DNA from: Thermoplasmata archaeon
GTDB taxonomy: Archaea > Thermoplasmatota > Thermoplasmata > Thermoplasmatales > GCA-001856825
Assembly: GCA_021797915.1 (NCBI GenBank)
Contig: JAJZYT010000006.1
Location: forward strand, 1 to 64,000
Direction: 5' to 3'
DNA length: 64,000 nt
Of this stretch, positions 38,324-50,945 are shown in pieces (the stretch's first letter is position 1; every line of letters starts with the position of its first letter). Position numbers and translations under genes: made by a program. The notes under the pieces were generated by a model. That model saw only the letters and a program-made list of their open reading frames with translations, did no database searches and was not told where the DNA came from.

Positions 38324-38986
38324 TCAAACTCTCAAAACGTAAAACAACGATATCAAAATCGTAACCGATAGCAATAAGACTGTTTCTGTCATACCAACTG
38401 GACGGAGTCCTTTGGTCTTCAACGCTACAGGAATTCTAGCTACGGACAATGAAAAAACCAGGAAAACTGGATTTAGAATGACCAAGACTACTGGTACCAG
38501 ATCATAGAGCAAAAGGTACCTTGCACTTGACAGTTTAGCCCTGACAGTGAACTCAGAACCAATCATGTAAACGAAGAGCGAACCCATCAACAGAATTTCC
38601 CTATTTGCGATAAGTCCGATTGTTTCAACGAAGAGTATCACAAATGCAAGTATGCCTGAAACTGTCCCGAGATATGACAGTTTCTTGGAGGCAAGAAATA
38701 TTCTCAAGGCATAGGTGAGGAAGAAAATCGCGTACGGTACTATCAATAGATAATCAATGTAGATAGATGCGATGGATGCAGCGACGAGGATGATCATCCA
38801 TGCCGTATCAATTTGCGATTTCCACAACCTTTTGAATGGCACATCGTACAGAAACAGCCCCATCCATATTGGAACCCAGTAGAGAATCGAAATGAAATAG
38901 CCCCTTGTCAGTATCGCAAGAACAACGGAAGAACTACCTAGTATGATAGAGCTGAAGATGTTTCCGTGTTCAACAGGTCTCCTCAT
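38324..38986 (-). CDS. polytopic membrane protein (YwiC-like/UbiA-like topology), function unknown
   Basis: Multiple TM helices; ends ARIPVALKTKGLRPVGMTETVLLLSVTILISLFYVLRV. Confidence 0.5.
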   Translation of the reverse strand: MRRPVEHGNIFSSIILGSSSVVLAILTRGYFISILYWVPIWMGLFLYDVPFKRLWKSQIDTAWMIILVAASIASIYIDYLLIVPYAIFFLTYALRIFLASKKLSYLGTVSGILAFVILFVETIGLIANREILLMGSLFVYMIGSEFTVRAKLSSARYLLLYDLVPVVLVILNPVFLVFSLSVARIPVALKTKGLRPVGMTETVLLLSVTILISLFYVLRV

Positions 38987-39044
38987 AGATGGAAATAAAA
39001 TAGGATTAATTAATGATTTAGACTTAGTTGTAAGGAACTAAATT

Positions 39045-40370
39045 CTATTCGAAATTCACCGCTTCCAGCAAGTCCCTAGTCGATGCCCTGTCGAAATTCT
39101 TACCTAACTCTATCAGTCTCTTCACCTTTTCAGGGTCCTTTATGAGCCTGTGCCCCTTGTTCTCTAGGTCCTTCCAGTCGTAAGGATTCTTGAAGTGCCC
39201 TTTCGGAACTGTGACCTCCTTTTGCTGTTCTCCAGCCTTTGTCTTAACGGATATCTTTACAGGAAGATATTCCGGGTACATCTCATCGTACTCCTTGGTG
39301 ACTTCAAAGTCCATTGAATCTATCAGTCTGAGAATTGACGGGTCGTTCAGGTACTTGGGTTCAAAGGAAGATGTGTTTGGTTCTCCGTAAGTCAAGGTAT
39401 AAGCAATCATGTAGGGGAGACTGTGATCCGCTGTCTCTTTTGTCTTAGGTCTGAGCTTTTCTGGATCCTTCACAATGATCCTGTGGGCAACGGAGAACGT
39501 GTCAACATGAATCTCTGATATTTCTTCGCCATTTAGCTGATTCTTGATCCACAACGCGGATTCTATCGCGCTCATTGCGTGATATTCGACGGGAAAATTC
39601 TTGATCATGGTCCTTACGATCCTGTTCTTCTCCAGATCGACCTTAATGTTGCCGGTGACCTGCTTGAAAAAGCCCATTTCTCCTTCAAATATTGGAGAAG
39701 GACCCGTAAACCCTTCATTTGCAAGCAGGGAAGCAAAGACCGAATTTCTGGAGGCATTTGCAGCAGTACATCCCTTCCACATGCTGAGTTCTCCTGCTCT
39801 TGTCTGTCTCATTGAAATGTTGTTGTTGAGCGCAAGGTTGAGGGTATTGATGAACCTTGACTTGTCGAAGTGATTTAGCACTCCAAGACCTGCCGCCGAC
39901 GAGATAGAGATATATGTGACGTGATCCCAACCCCTATCCCTGATTGAATATGCGTCTGCCAAGGCTCCGACCACCTGGTAAGCTGTTGCCAGGGCCTTGA
40001 GAACCTGCATTCCGCTCTCGTTAGAAGAGTAACCATAGCTCAAGAGTGGAGGTACGTTGTCTGATGGATGCAGTGCTTCCTTGGAAAGATAGGTATCGTT
40101 GTAGTCCAGATATCTGGTCATTGAACCATTAATGTAGGTCGCAATGTCAACAGAAGCCTTCCTCTTATCGTAGTAGATTGGAGCATCAATCTTTCCCGAT
40201 GAAGGCAGGAGTGCGCGCTTGGATATTTGGACTGCGTCCGCATTTCTTGCTCCATAGGAAACAAACAATGAATCCACTATTCTTTTTTTGAGTTCCTCAG
40301 TTGTTGATTTATCTTTCAAAAGATCATTTATGTGGAGACTGTACTCATAGATTTGCTCATCTAGATTCAA
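39045..40370 (-). CDS. MmgE/PrpD-family protein (2-methylcitrate dehydratase-like)
   Basis: ATYINGSMTRYLDYNDTYLSKEALHPSDNVPPLLSYG, AANASRNSVFASLLANEGFTGPSPIFEGEMGFF. Confidence 0.9.
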   Translation of the reverse strand: MNLDEQIYEYSLHINDLLKDKSTTEELKKRIVDSLFVSYGARNADAVQISKRALLPSSGKIDAPIYYDKRKASVDIATYINGSMTRYLDYNDTYLSKEALHPSDNVPPLLSYGYSSNESGMQVLKALATAYQVVGALADAYSIRDRGWDHVTYISISSAAGLGVLNHFDKSRFINTLNLALNNNISMRQTRAGELSMWKGCTAANASRNSVFASLLANEGFTGPSPIFEGEMGFFKQVTGNIKVDLEKNRIVRTMIKNFPVEYHAMSAIESALWIKNQLNGEEISEIHVDTFSVAHRIIVKDPEKLRPKTKETADHSLPYMIAYTLTYGEPNTSSFEPKYLNDPSILRLIDSMDFEVTKEYDEMYPEYLPVKISVKTKAGEQQKEVTVPKGHFKNPYDWKDLENKGHRLIKDPEKVKRLIELGKNFDRASTRDLLEAVNFE

Positions 40371-40627
40371 GAGATCACCCTACCTGAAAATAATTTCTTC
40401 TACTAAACTACTATCTTTGAAGTGAGTAATTAAGAATATTCAAATTCTGCCATCTTTGGGACGCAAGTTCATTTACGTTTGATTTTTCCTTAAAATTTGC
40501 AACCACTATTCAATATGGTAGTAAAACTCAGCCTCTCGACTGAAATAATCAAAATCAAATCTAGCCCTAATCTTGACGTTAGAATTTTCTATATCGGTAT
40601 GTTAGGGATTCAATAAAGTGAATAAAA

Positions 40628-41794
40628 ATGAAGTTTTTCCTTGAAAACTATGGTTGCACTCTAAACCAAGCACAGGGGGAAATGATAGCCACTTCCCTAA
40701 TCTCCCAAGGGAACCAGATGGTGGGAGAGCTTGAGTCTGCGGATTCAGTTCTGATTTCTACTTGCGTTGTCATAAAACATACTGAAGACAAAATGAAAAA
40801 CCGAATAGATGAGCTAAAGAAACAGGGGAAGGAAGTCATTGTCTCTGGCTGTTTGACCCATCCTCAATCTAAAGGTGTTAGAAGGATAGATTTCTCCTCA
40901 TCATATGGGAGTCTTCCAATCCTCAAAGAGGGGGACCTGAGCGTCGGGATCCCAATAGCCGAAGGGTGTGATGGAGGATGTTCGTTTTGCATCTCAAGAA
41001 TCGCAAGAGGAAGACTCAAGAGCTTTGATGAGGAAAAGATTCTTTGGAAGATAAAGGAAATGGTTGCGAGGGGAGCAAAGGAAATTCGCTTGACCGCTCT
41101 GGATACGGGTTCCTACGGTAAAGACAAATCGAAGACGCTGTCAGATCTTATCGATAGGATCGTCAGCCTTGAAGGCGATTTCAAAGTTAGAATTGGAATG
41201 ATGGAACCAGAAAATGCCAGCTCTATAATAGACGGATTGATTGAAGTGATGAAATCAGAAAAAGTGTACCGATTCCTGCACATACCGTTTCAGAGCGGAG
41301 ATCCGCTGATTCTAAGGAAAATGGGCAGACAGTACAGGATAGAAAAATTCTTAGACGTTGTCAGAAAATTCCGGAATGCCTTCCCGACGGGAATCCTCAG
41401 CACAGACGTGATTGTTGGTTTTCCTTATGAATCGGTCGAGGGCCTCAAGGCAACAGCAGATGTTGTGAAGCAAGTGAGACCTGAAATCCTCAACGTGACC
41501 AAGTATTCTCCGAGGCCCGGTACAGCGGCATATGGGTGGAAGATACCTCCTACGAACCAAACAGCTCAATGGAGCCAGATCCTAAACGAGATTCACAGAG
41601 ATGTTTCGGAGAGATCTCTCAGAAGATTCGTCGGAAAAGAAACAGAAATCAGACTGATGGAACTTGGAAAGAATGGCGCCTTCCTCGGAAGAGATCAGGA
41701 TTATCATCCTGTGATAATTAAGACAGGAAAACTAGGGGAAAAGAAAAGAGTCAAGATTGTAAATAACTCCCAATTTTACCTCATTGCAAAATAA
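40628..41794 (+). CDS. radical-SAM tRNA methylthiotransferase (MtaB/CDKAL1-type)
   Basis: FLENYGCTLNQAQGEMI, GCDGGCSFCISRIARGRLKS (CxxxCxxC), HIPFQSGDPLILRKMGRQY, TRAM-like tail. Confidence 0.93.
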   Translation: MKFFLENYGCTLNQAQGEMIATSLISQGNQMVGELESADSVLISTCVVIKHTEDKMKNRIDELKKQGKEVIVSGCLTHPQSKGVRRIDFSSSYGSLPILKEGDLSVGIPIAEGCDGGCSFCISRIARGRLKSFDEEKILWKIKEMVARGAKEIRLTALDTGSYGKDKSKTLSDLIDRIVSLEGDFKVRIGMMEPENASSIIDGLIEVMKSEKVYRFLHIPFQSGDPLILRKMGRQYRIEKFLDVVRKFRNAFPTGILSTDVIVGFPYESVEGLKATADVVKQVRPEILNVTKYSPRPGTAAYGWKIPPTNQTAQWSQILNEIHRDVSERSLRRFVGKETEIRLMELGKNGAFLGRDQDYHPVIIKTGKLGEKKRVKIVNNSQFYLIAK

Positions 41795-42117
41795 TGAGTA
41801 GGAACTCTATAATAACTCGTCTCTCATCTGTAAATGTGCACCACATTCTTCTCTACGATGTCGTTGATAATTTCATCCCGAGGCGTGACCGATTCATGAG
41901 CGCTCACCCGGCACTTGCAAAAGAAAGTGAAGCAAAGGGAGATTTATTGATGGCAGGTGCATTAAGTGATCCGGTCGATCGTGCCGTACTTATTTTAACC
42001 TCTCGAGAAGCAGTGAAAGAATTTGCTAAGAGTGACCCATATTACTTGAATGGTCTGGTTAGATTCTTATGTTATCAGGAAATGGAATGCGGTCATAGGA
42101 CCAGGAGTAGAATCTAA
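41794..42117 (+). CDS. YCII-related domain protein
   Basis: VHHILLYDVVDNFIPRRDRFMSAHPALAKESEAKGDLLMAGALSDPVDRAVLIL. Confidence 0.75.
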   Translation: MSRNSIITRLSSVNVHHILLYDVVDNFIPRRDRFMSAHPALAKESEAKGDLLMAGALSDPVDRAVLILTSREAVKEFAKSDPYYLNGLVRFLCYQEMECGHRTRSRI

Positions 42118-42351
42118 ATGAGACAAAAAATCACCGTTCGAAGGGGTAACGCGCCGATTCAGGAAAAGGAGGGAGTCCTGATCGTTTCTACAACGGAAAA
42201 GAGGGAAAGGAACAAGGCAAATATTGATATTATCAGACAGCTTTCAAAACATTATTCTATTCCACAATCCAGCGTCAGACTGATTTCCGGAGCAACATCC
42301 TCCAAGAAGGTAGTTGAAATTTTAGACCTCAACGACCCTAAAAGTAGGTAG
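42118..42351 (+). CDS. DUF167/YggU-family protein
   Basis: EGVLIVSTTEKRERNKANIDIIRQLSKHYSIPQSSVRLISGATSSKKVVEI. Confidence 0.85.
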   Translation: MRQKITVRRGNAPIQEKEGVLIVSTTEKRERNKANIDIIRQLSKHYSIPQSSVRLISGATSSKKVVEILDLNDPKSR

Positions 42352-42428
42352 GTCTACCAAACCTCGAAGTGTTCTATCACTCATAAAATTCTGGAAGGAT
42401 TCAATTCTGAAAAGTTTCAGCCTGTTAT

Positions 42429-42860
42429 CTATTCAATGTAAAGTCTAGCCAAGGTGAAATGTCTCTTTGCAAGAAGCATCGCTGTCTTCAGATTCTTTGC
42501 TTCCTTCCCTATGGCAGATGCCTTGTAATTCGGATCCACCTTAACATTCACCACATACCCGCTCTCCCCTGCGGTGATGTTGAGGGAAACCACCTTGTAT
42601 CGATAGAAAAGGTTCCTGAAAAATTGTTCGGGTTCAGGGGAGTAATCCAGGACGTTCACTCTCTTCTTCAGACTCTCCTTGATCCTCTCCAGTGCCCTCT
42701 TTTTGTCATCGCTGGTGAACAGCTTATAGGTGCCTCCCTTCTCTAGGACATAGAAGATAACATCGTCTGCCTCCATGACGTCCTTAACAGGTAGCCCGGT
42801 GGCCTTTTCAAAAAGCTGAATGAGATCCAGACTTCGTGTATCCAGTGTTATTTCTCCCAA
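42429..42860 (-). CDS. nusA: archaeal NusA-like KH-domain protein
   Basis: KVDPNYKASAIGKEAKNLKTAMLLAKRHFTLARLYIE; downstream of rpl30e in the rpo operon. Confidence 0.88.
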   Translation of the reverse strand: MGEITLDTRSLDLIQLFEKATGLPVKDVMEADDVIFYVLEKGGTYKLFTSDDKKRALERIKESLKKRVNVLDYSPEPEQFFRNLFYRYKVVSLNITAGESGYVVNVKVDPNYKASAIGKEAKNLKTAMLLAKRHFTLARLYIE

Positions 42861-42862
42861 CT

Positions 42863-43138
42863 TTACTCATTCTCCCTGAACTGAGAGATACCGGAGTCTA
42901 TAACACCAACAACGGAAACCGGGAATGGTTTCCCAAAAATATTACCAAGTTGAATAGAGTTTAGTGGTACGACAAATTTAGGCGACTTGAGTGCATCATA
43001 TTTTTCCTTCAAATGAGGCTCGTTGGCAAATACTACTGCCTTTATACTTCCCTTCTTTCCTAGCTTCTCGGTGACTTTCTCTCCGAGCACGAATTTTCCT
43101 GTTTCCTTCAACCTTCCAAGTTCCCAGTTAAAGTCCAT
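42863..43138 (-). CDS. rpl30e: ribosomal protein eL30
   Basis: LKETGKFVLGEKVTEKLGKKGSIKAVVFANEP; rpo operon context. Confidence 0.88.
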   Translation of the reverse strand: MDFNWELGRLKETGKFVLGEKVTEKLGKKGSIKAVVFANEPHLKEKYDALKSPKFVVPLNSIQLGNIFGKPFPVSVVGVIDSGISQFRENE

Positions 43139-44680
43139 TTACTCTTCTCTCCTGTACGAAAGTTTTACTGCACCCGTACCAAGGGTTATTGGTTGTCCCA
43201 CTATAATATTTTCTGCGACGCCATTGAGCCTCTCTACCTCTCCAATCAATCCGGCGTTCAGCAGATGCTTGCTCGTAATTTCGAATGCCGCCCTTGCCAG
43301 AACTGATGCCTTCTTTCCAGAGATCCCGTGCCTTCCGATCGCTTCGACGTTTCCTGAAAAAGTCATCATGTCAGAAACAAGCATTAGGTGCCTGATGTCG
43401 GTATTGAGACCTGCGTTGTGAAGTGTTGAGGTGCTCTCCTCGATGATCGCTTCCCTAGCTGCCTCGACCCCTAGGACCTGAGATATCTCTATGATGTCGT
43501 TCGTTTTTGTCCTGGTATAATCAACGTCCTTAAGTTCCATCACTCCAGCAAGGTTTGAGCCCTGAGTGTAGATGACCCATTCCTTTGCCTTCTGGTCAAA
43601 CTTAACTATTGCCCTCTTTATTCCGTCAAGCCCCTTGACCTGGAATGTTTTCAGGTTCTCGTACAGCTGGTAAATTTTCTTATACGATGGTTCTTCTTGA
43701 GAGAGTCTGATCTTGTTCTCTTCTTCGGAGATTGCGGTCTTTTGCATCCTAATTTTCTTTAGCCTCGGCATTATCTCTTCCCGCTTTAGTCCCCTCTCCT
43801 GCATCTTCTGCTTGTCCAACAGGATGAGGACATACCCCTCTGTCGTGTTGACTTCTATATCTGCTACGTCGAGCAGCGTGGTTGACTCTATGGATCTGGC
43901 AAGCGAGACTGCTCTGTCCTCGTCCCCTCTTGCCTTTTCTGTGAGGAAAATGGTCATTGAGGGAGTGCTCGGAGTCTTTCTTGCATCGACGATCTCGATG
44001 AGCCTCGGCAGACCGAGTGTGACATCCATTTCTGCGACACCTGCAAAGTGGAAAGTTCTCATTGTCATCTGCGTTCCAGGTTCACCGATGCTCTGGGCTC
44101 CCACTATTCCTACGGCCTCGTAAGGGTCGACGCCTGTCTCCTTGTACTTCTCCAGAGTGGCTTTAATCAGTTTTTCAAAGTCCTTCTCCCCAATACCATA
44201 ATGCTTCTTTGCCGCAGTCAGCTGTTCCGCTATTTTCACCGGCAGACTGTTCCCGTCCTTCTCTACCTGACGGATCAGGCTCTTGACCTCGCTGTTCAGC
44301 TTTCCTTCCATGTGATCTGGAAGTTCGATCTTTGCCTCCTCTTTCTTGACAATAACGGCATATGAGAGCACCTTATCGACTGAGCCCCCGGATACCTCCT
44401 CATAGTTAACTATGTCATCCTGTATTTCCTCGATCTTCTCTATCGTGATTAGTGTCTTGAGCTTGTCTTTCTTCTTCTTTAGAACGTTTTTCTCATTCTG
44501 GTATGGAGCAATCTTTGATATCTTTGCCTTTGCAACGAATGTCTTTCCCGTGACCGTTATTAGAGCTTCTTTTATCGATTTGTCCGCAGGAATCTCATAG
44601 TCAAGGCAGTATCCGATAGGGGCCTTTTCTAATATCTCCTTAACCTTCTTGAGTGTGTCCTTCCATGCAAGGATGGTCAT
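43139..44680 (-). CDS. rpoA2: RNA polymerase subunit A''
   Basis: [51 protein letters not shown]. Confidence 0.98.
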   Translation of the reverse strand: MTILAWKDTLKKVKEILEKAPIGYCLDYEIPADKSIKEALITVTGKTFVAKAKISKIAPYQNEKNVLKKKKDKLKTLITIEKIEEIQDDIVNYEEVSGGSVDKVLSYAVIVKKEEAKIELPDHMEGKLNSEVKSLIRQVEKDGNSLPVKIAEQLTAAKKHYGIGEKDFEKLIKATLEKYKETGVDPYEAVGIVGAQSIGEPGTQMTMRTFHFAGVAEMDVTLGLPRLIEIVDARKTPSTPSMTIFLTEKARGDEDRAVSLARSIESTTLLDVADIEVNTTEGYVLILLDKQKMQERGLKREEIMPRLKKIRMQKTAISEEENKIRLSQEEPSYKKIYQLYENLKTFQVKGLDGIKRAIVKFDQKAKEWVIYTQGSNLAGVMELKDVDYTRTKTNDIIEISQVLGVEAAREAIIEESTSTLHNAGLNTDIRHLMLVSDMMTFSGNVEAIGRHGISGKKASVLARAAFEITSKHLLNAGLIGEVERLNGVAENIIVGQPITLGTGAVKLSYRREE

Positions 44681-47328
44681 TTCTTTCCCCCCTCATATTT
44701 CGTTCCAAATATCTCTTTGACGAGATAATCCACGTCAACGGAATCTCCCTCAAATGATCTCGATGGGTCTGTTCCATCTTCCCCATATTCTAGCTGAATA
44801 ACTGAGTCCTCCGTATCGAGCACCTTTCCTTCCTCCGATACCTTGAGGTCTTCAAGAGCGTTGATCAATCTTCTCTGCATGTACCCTGATCTTGAAGTTC
44901 TGACGGCAATATCCACAAGCCCTTCCCTTCCACCTGTCGCGTGGAAGAAATATTCGGTCGGATTCAGCCCCTCCTTGTAGGATGAACTGACGAAACCCCT
45001 TGCGTATGCCCCTATGTCTCCCTTCTGGAAGTGTGGCAGCGTTCTGTTTGTGTACCCCCTGTGTTGCCTCTGACCTCTAATACTCTGTTGCCCAATGATA
45101 CCGGCCATCTGCGCGAGGTTCATCATGTTCGCCCTCGCCCCTGACCTTGCCATTATGACAGTTGAGTTGTCCATACCCAGATAGTGGGAAGCAATCTCAG
45201 AACTCTTTTCCCTTGCCTGTGAAAGCGCCTTCATAACCATTGATTCCAGAGTATCCTCAAGGGTCTTTCCGGGTTCCATTCCAATGAGTCCATTCTTGTA
45301 ATTCTCTATGAGCTTCTCGACTTTTTGGACTGCCTCGTTTCCCACTTCCCTGAGCTGGGCCTTCGCCTCTCCTGGGACGTCTTCATCATCTATTCCTGTG
45401 GAGAAACCGGTGAAACTGATGACGCCAGCAGCAAGTCTGGTGAGGTTGTCGAGGAACTTGGCTCCTTCTGCATTTCCGTACTTCCTTAGCACATAATCGA
45501 GGAGAGCACCTTTGGACTGTCCGACGGCGTTTTCGTCAATCGCGCCATTAACCAGTTTGCCTTTCTCTATCCTTATCAGTCCTTCGGTCCCGTTCGGATC
45601 GAGACTCTTGTCTGCTAGTTTTCCCTTGAATTCCAGATTCACTCCCTCTGGAAGAATGAGTGAGAAAATATCTCTGCCCTTGAAGTATCTCTTTCCATCC
45701 ACTTCTACGGTTTCTGGTGTGCGATCAACGTCTATGTAGCTTGTGATATGTAGTCCGGTCTCCAATGGGATCAATGGATTCCTGTAAGTCAACATGAAAA
45801 GTGCGGTAATGTGATCGTGTATTGCTCCCATTATCGGTCCTCCAAATCTTGGAGAAAGGAAGTTCTCCTGTACCTTCATTAGAATCTCAGCCTCTGCCCT
45901 TGCTTCCTGACTCTGAAGGACGTGGAGATTCATCTCATCCCCATCAAAGTCTGCATTGTAAGGTGCGCATACCGCAAGATTGAACCTGAAAGTCCTGTAT
46001 GGTAGGACCCTAACTTCGTGAGCCATCATGGACATCCTGTGAAGACTCGGTTGCCTGTTGAAGAGAACAATGTCCCCATCTTCCATCTGTCTCTCGACCT
46101 GCCATCCAAGCTCCATCTTTTCAGCAACTTCTGCAGAGTTCTTTTCGGATATCTTTATCCTGCTTCCGTCTATTCTATACACGTAGTTTACTCCAGGTTT
46201 GTAGACCGCTTCGTCCCTCCCAGGGCCGTTCTTGATCAGTTCCTTCAGTCTTTCGAAATTGTGTTCGGTTGCGGTTTCTGTGACGGTGAGTTCCCTCGCT
46301 GCCTTTGCGGGTACGCCCACCTGATTTATCGATAGGAATGGCTCTGGACTTATTACAGTCCTCGCAGAGAAGTTTACCCTCTTACCAGAAAGGTTGCTCC
46401 TGAACCTTCCTTCCTTTCCCTTGAGTCTCTGAACCAGTGTCTTTAAGGACCTTCCCGACCTGTGCCTCGCCGGAGGCGTCCCGGGTGTCTGGTTATCAAA
46501 ATAGGTTGTAACGTGATACTGCAGGAGGTCCCACAAGTCCTCTATGATTAACTGTGGGCTTCCCTGGTCCCTGTTTTCCCTGAGTCTCTGATTGATCCTT
46601 ATTACATCGACAAGCTTGTGAGTGAGATCGTCCTCGCTTCTCTCACCGGTTTCGAGTGTTATGGTAGGTCTTACATTAACGGGTGGAACCGGGAATACAG
46701 TGAGGATCATCCATTCCGGCCTTGCCACTTTTGGATCGAGACCGATCAGCGGGAGATCATCGTTCTGTATCTTCTCAAATCTTTCCCTGATTTCCTTTGG
46801 AGTGAGTTTCTTTCCTTCTTCCCTGAATGTGGTTGGTTTGTCGAGTGCGACCTTTTGATTCTCAAAGTGACAGTGCGGACAGATGACAACTTCGGAAGCG
46901 TCAGATTCAACTTCAGAAACAATGTCATCGTACTCAATATCACTGAGCCTGTTTGCTGTATCCTTTATCTTCTCGAAGAATTCCTTTAGATTGCTGTCCG
47001 GAAGCTTAATCCTTCCACAGTTTGAGCAGGTGCTGGACAGGATCGAATAGATCTCCTTTATGAACCCGATATGCACCACTGGCATAGCCAGTTCGATGTG
47101 CCCGAAATGTCCGGGGCACTGATCTACTTTCCCTCCGCAGGTCTTGCACTTCAGACCTGGTTCGATGACTCCCATCGAAGGGTCCATCAGTCCTTTCTCT
47201 ATAGGATAACCATCATCGTCGTAGGTATCTGGAGTAATTACCTTTACAGCCGACATCCTCCTTATCTCTTCTGGGGATAGCAGCGCGAATTTCAGTTCTT
47301 CAATTCCCTTTGAAATCTCTACCTTCAC
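44677..47328 (-). CDS. rpoA1: RNA polymerase subunit A'
   Basis: [48 protein letters not shown]; zinc motif [20 protein letters not shown]. Confidence 0.98.
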   Translation of the reverse strand: MKVEISKGIEELKFALLSPEEIRRMSAVKVITPDTYDDDGYPIEKGLMDPSMGVIEPGLKCKTCGGKVDQCPGHFGHIELAMPVVHIGFIKEIYSILSSTCSNCGRIKLPDSNLKEFFEKIKDTANRLSDIEYDDIVSEVESDASEVVICPHCHFENQKVALDKPTTFREEGKKLTPKEIRERFEKIQNDDLPLIGLDPKVARPEWMILTVFPVPPVNVRPTITLETGERSEDDLTHKLVDVIRINQRLRENRDQGSPQLIIEDLWDLLQYHVTTYFDNQTPGTPPARHRSGRSLKTLVQRLKGKEGRFRSNLSGKRVNFSARTVISPEPFLSINQVGVPAKAARELTVTETATEHNFERLKELIKNGPGRDEAVYKPGVNYVYRIDGSRIKISEKNSAEVAEKMELGWQVERQMEDGDIVLFNRQPSLHRMSMMAHEVRVLPYRTFRFNLAVCAPYNADFDGDEMNLHVLQSQEARAEAEILMKVQENFLSPRFGGPIMGAIHDHITALFMLTYRNPLIPLETGLHITSYIDVDRTPETVEVDGKRYFKGRDIFSLILPEGVNLEFKGKLADKSLDPNGTEGLIRIEKGKLVNGAIDENAVGQSKGALLDYVLRKYGNAEGAKFLDNLTRLAAGVISFTGFSTGIDDEDVPGEAKAQLREVGNEAVQKVEKLIENYKNGLIGMEPGKTLEDTLESMVMKALSQAREKSSEIASHYLGMDNSTVIMARSGARANMMNLAQMAGIIGQQSIRGQRQHRGYTNRTLPHFQKGDIGAYARGFVSSSYKEGLNPTEYFFHATGGREGLVDIAVRTSRSGYMQRRLINALEDLKVSEEGKVLDTEDSVIQLEYGEDGTDPSRSFEGDSVDVDYLVKEIFGTKYEGGKK

Positions 47329-50300
47329 TTCAAATCACCCAACCTCAATCTCATAACAACGCCAAGCGACATCAATTCGTCTCTCATCAGCTTGAACGCG
47401 TAGCTGGTTTCCACAGGTCTGATGTTGCTGGTGTTTCCGCAGACTGGACACCTGAGCTGGTGAGTCTTGTAGTCGTAAATGGCCACGTGACCGCAATCCG
47501 GATCACCACAGACGTAGACGGTGAATCCATCGCTCTGGTCCAGCAACCTGTCCTTGATAGCCATAGCTGCGCCGTGACCTATCAGAGTATCTCTCTCCAT
47601 TTCACCAAACCTTAGTCCGCCCTGCCTAGATCTTCCTTCGGTTGGTTGTCTTGTCAGTATCTGCACGGGTCCCCTTGACCTTGCGTGGAATTTGCCTGCA
47701 ACCATGTGGTGCAGTTTCTGGTAATACACTACTCCGATGAAAATATCGGCTTTGAATTTTCTTCCTGTGATTCCATCATACATTATTTCCCTTCCAGAAA
47801 ACTTGAACCCATTCCTTTCCAGGGACTCCCTCAGAGATTCCTCCGGTTCCCCCTCGAACACGGTTCCGTTGATGAACCTTCCTTCCAGAGCACCGACCTT
47901 GCCCCCTATCGTTTCGAGTAGGTGACCAACTGTCATTCTGCTCGGAATTGAGTGCGGATTGATTATCAGGTCTGGAATGACTCCCTCTTCGGTAAATGGC
48001 ATGTCTTCCTGAGGGATAATCGCTCCGATGACACCCTTCTGTCCGTGTCTGCTTGCAAACTTATCTCCGAGTTCGGGTATCCTATCATCCCTCACCTTGA
48101 CCTTGAGGAGTCTACTGTTGTTCTCGGAAACCGTAAGGATGACCGAATCTATGTGACCGGTCTCGCCTGGTCTGTTCGTTATGGAACTTTCCCTTCTCTT
48201 CTGGATGGAAATCTTTTGCTCCTCTTCCATGAATCTTGGTGGCGAAGTCTTTCCGACAATGACGTCTCCTCCGGATACGTAAATTTCTGGAGACACCATT
48301 CCGTTCTCGTCTATGTTCCTGTACGACTCTTCACTCCTCACTCCCCTGACTTCTGGCGGAGGAATTTCGAATTTATCTTCCTGTCCACCGGGATACCTCT
48401 TCTCTTCAGCCTTGTATGTTCTGAAGAATGCGGATCTTCCAAAACCTCTCTCAACCGATGCCTTGTTGATAATGACCGCATCCTGGATGTTGTAATTGTG
48501 ATATGATATCAATGCCACAACGGCGTTTTGCCCTGAAGGCCTCCGGTTGTACTTGATGTATTTCGCTGCACCAGTCGTTACCATGGGTTTCTGAGGATAG
48601 TGAAGCACGTGTCCTCGGGTATCAGGTCTTAGTCTATAGTTTGATGACGAAAGTCCCAGTGACTGTTTGGTCATGGCAGCTCCCATAGTAACCCTAGGAG
48701 ACTGGTTGTGTTCCGCGTACGGAATGACCCCAACGACCACTCCTTGAATCATCATCGGGTCTATTTCCATGTGTGTGTGTTCCGGGCCATAAGTTTTCTT
48801 CCCCTCGAAAGCATTGTTGCACTTCAGGCACTTGAGCTTGACTGCCTCTTCCCCTGGGTTCACCCATTCTGTGAGGTCGCTATAAAGGTAGGTTCCGCAG
48901 TGCGGACACTTCAGTGGTTTCTCATATGGATAGACGGAAACGAACGAGTTCTCTTCCTCTTCCGCATCCAGCCACTCGATGATCCCACCTGCTATGAGGT
49001 CTTTCACTCCCATCTTTCCAGAGAGAAGATTCTCCCTTGTGGCCGCATTGAATTTTGTCTTTCCATTATAGACCACTATTAGCGGTCTCCTTATCCTTCC
49101 CTTGTCTGTGTTGATGATGACTTCGTTCGTTGTGTCATCGAATCTAATATTGACCTGGTTCGATAGGTTACCAGACCTTCTCTTCTTTCTTATTTCGGCT
49201 ACTACGCTCAATCCGTCCCTGTGATAACCGATCAGATTACCATTGACGTATATTCTTGAAAGTCCAGGCTTCTCCCCAAGTATTTCTTCGAGACCCATCT
49301 TCTTCAACATTTCGATGATGTTTTCTTCCGGGTATCCTTCTGTGATGTCTATAACCAAACTGGCGTTCTTTACGAGCCCACAGTTCTGCCCCTCTGGCGT
49401 CTCATTCGGACACATCCTTCCCCACTGGGTTGGATGCAGATCCCTTGCCTCAAAGTGCGGCTGTGATCTTGTCAGTGGCGATGATATCCTCCTCAAATGT
49501 GAAAGGGTGGCGATGTATGAAGTCCTCTCCAGAAGCTGTGACACCCCCGTCCTTCCTCCGATCCAGTTTCCAGTTGAGATTGCGTGCTTCAACTTCTCGT
49601 TCAGAACATCTTGTCTCACTGCAGCGTTGAGCCTGATACCCCTTTTCCTGTTGTAGGTTTTTTCCAGCTGACCCTTGAGGTCCTTCAGCAGTGCCTGCGC
49701 TGAGCTCCTGAACAGCTCCTCCAGAAGGTCTCCGGATAATTTTATTCTCTTGTTTGCAAGGTGATCCTTGTCGTCTTCTTTCCTGATACCCAGATAGAGT
49801 TCAAGGAGTGCCCTTGCCATTCTCCCGAGGTATATTCCCTTCTTGGTCCTGTCGTGAATGGAGTCACCTAGATGCGGTAGCAAATTCTTGTCGAGAATCT
49901 GAGACATCTTCTTTTCCCTGAATTCTTTTGCCTGCCCTGCAGCAAACCTCTTTTCCAGGTAGTTGATTGCGTCCTTTTCACTCAATATTCCGGTCGTAGG
50001 ATAGAGTTCAGTGTTTTCAGAGTCCTCTATGTTTGCTAGGACGACTGGAACCATTTTTTCATTTGTCACTATTGAATCGTAAATATCCTTGTCCTTGTCA
50101 ACTCCCAGTGCCTTCATCAATACCACGAGTGGAATAGTTCCTGCGATCGACGGAATGGAAACTGTAAGTATTCCGTCTGCTTTCCTCTCGACTGCTATGA
50201 GGGCCCTGTAACCTTCCTTCTGGGAGAATATCTTTGCGACTTCGACCCTTGAATCGTACTTCTCCTCATATTCGACAATGATCTTATTAGGGGCCAGATC

Positions 50301-50942
50301 CTCCATTGATATGAGGGTCCTTTCTGTTCCTCCAATAATGAAATATCCGCCTGCATCTTGTGGATCCTCTCCGAGCAGCTGAAGCTTCTTCTCGTAAGGA
50401 AGGGATAGCAATTCCTCCTCCGTCATACCCCTTATTTTCTCGTCCTTCCTTAGGTTAATTCTCCTGATGAATTCATCAGTGTTGTTCTTGTGAAGTATGC
50501 AAATCTTAGACCTCACCATGACTGGGAACTCTCCTATCTTGATCTTCTCATTCCTAATCTCCGTGTCTTCCTCGAGAACAGTGAAGTCGAGAAACAACGG
50601 GGCCATATAGTTGAGGTCCCTCAGTCTCGCTTCGAGAGGAGTTATGTAGTTCTCCGATCCTGTGGGTTCCCTGATCTTCGGGAGCTCAATAGATATTGTC
50701 GTTTCTGGTTTTTCGACATTCTTCCGCCTCCCGAATCTGATCCTAATGTCCACTCCACCAGTCTTTGATCTGTCAAGCTTCATCTCACCAGGTAAGTCAT
50801 CCTCCGTCACCCTTAGGGTGTCGAAGACCTGCTGCATTCCTGAATCAGGGTTGTCTTCTGTTGGGATAAAATCGTTGTAAGAAACTAGTTGATGGTTGAC
50901 TACTTCCATCTCTTTAAAAAACGTATTCAAAATGCTATACAT
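47325..50942 (-). CDS. rpoB: RNA polymerase subunit B (unsplit, 1205 aa) with an extra zinc ribbon
   Basis: [47 protein letters not shown]-terminal C-x4-CGH...CPVC. Confidence 0.98.
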   Translation of the reverse strand: MYSILNTFFKEMEVVNHQLVSYNDFIPTEDNPDSGMQQVFDTLRVTEDDLPGEMKLDRSKTGGVDIRIRFGRRKNVEKPETTISIELPKIREPTGSENYITPLEARLRDLNYMAPLFLDFTVLEEDTEIRNEKIKIGEFPVMVRSKICILHKNNTDEFIRRINLRKDEKIRGMTEEELLSLPYEKKLQLLGEDPQDAGGYFIIGGTERTLISMEDLAPNKIIVEYEEKYDSRVEVAKIFSQKEGYRALIAVERKADGILTVSIPSIAGTIPLVVLMKALGVDKDKDIYDSIVTNEKMVPVVLANIEDSENTELYPTTGILSEKDAINYLEKRFAAGQAKEFREKKMSQILDKNLLPHLGDSIHDRTKKGIYLGRMARALLELYLGIRKEDDKDHLANKRIKLSGDLLEELFRSSAQALLKDLKGQLEKTYNRKRGIRLNAAVRQDVLNEKLKHAISTGNWIGGRTGVSQLLERTSYIATLSHLRRISSPLTRSQPHFEARDLHPTQWGRMCPNETPEGQNCGLVKNASLVIDITEGYPEENIIEMLKKMGLEEILGEKPGLSRIYVNGNLIGYHRDGLSVVAEIRKKRRSGNLSNQVNIRFDDTTNEVIINTDKGRIRRPLIVVYNGKTKFNAATRENLLSGKMGVKDLIAGGIIEWLDAEEEENSFVSVYPYEKPLKCPHCGTYLYSDLTEWVNPGEEAVKLKCLKCNNAFEGKKTYGPEHTHMEIDPMMIQGVVVGVIPYAEHNQSPRVTMGAAMTKQSLGLSSSNYRLRPDTRGHVLHYPQKPMVTTGAAKYIKYNRRPSGQNAVVALISYHNYNIQDAVIINKASVERGFGRSAFFRTYKAEEKRYPGGQEDKFEIPPPEVRGVRSEESYRNIDENGMVSPEIYVSGGDVIVGKTSPPRFMEEEQKISIQKRRESSITNRPGETGHIDSVILTVSENNSRLLKVKVRDDRIPELGDKFASRHGQKGVIGAIIPQEDMPFTEEGVIPDLIINPHSIPSRMTVGHLLETIGGKVGALEGRFINGTVFEGEPEESLRESLERNGFKFSGREIMYDGITGRKFKADIFIGVVYYQKLHHMVAGKFHARSRGPVQILTRQPTEGRSRQGGLRFGEMERDTLIGHGAAMAIKDRLLDQSDGFTVYVCGDPDCGHVAIYDYKTHQLRCPVCGNTSNIRPVETSYAFKLMRDELMSLGVVMRLRLGDLK

Positions 50943-50945
50943 CTA

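Noticed and set aside
46018-49656. Long plus-strand ORFs inside rpoA'/rpoB (46018..46335, 46618..46989, 47952..48506, 49243..49656)
   Set aside because: Antisense to core RNA polymerase genes; no recognisable motifs.
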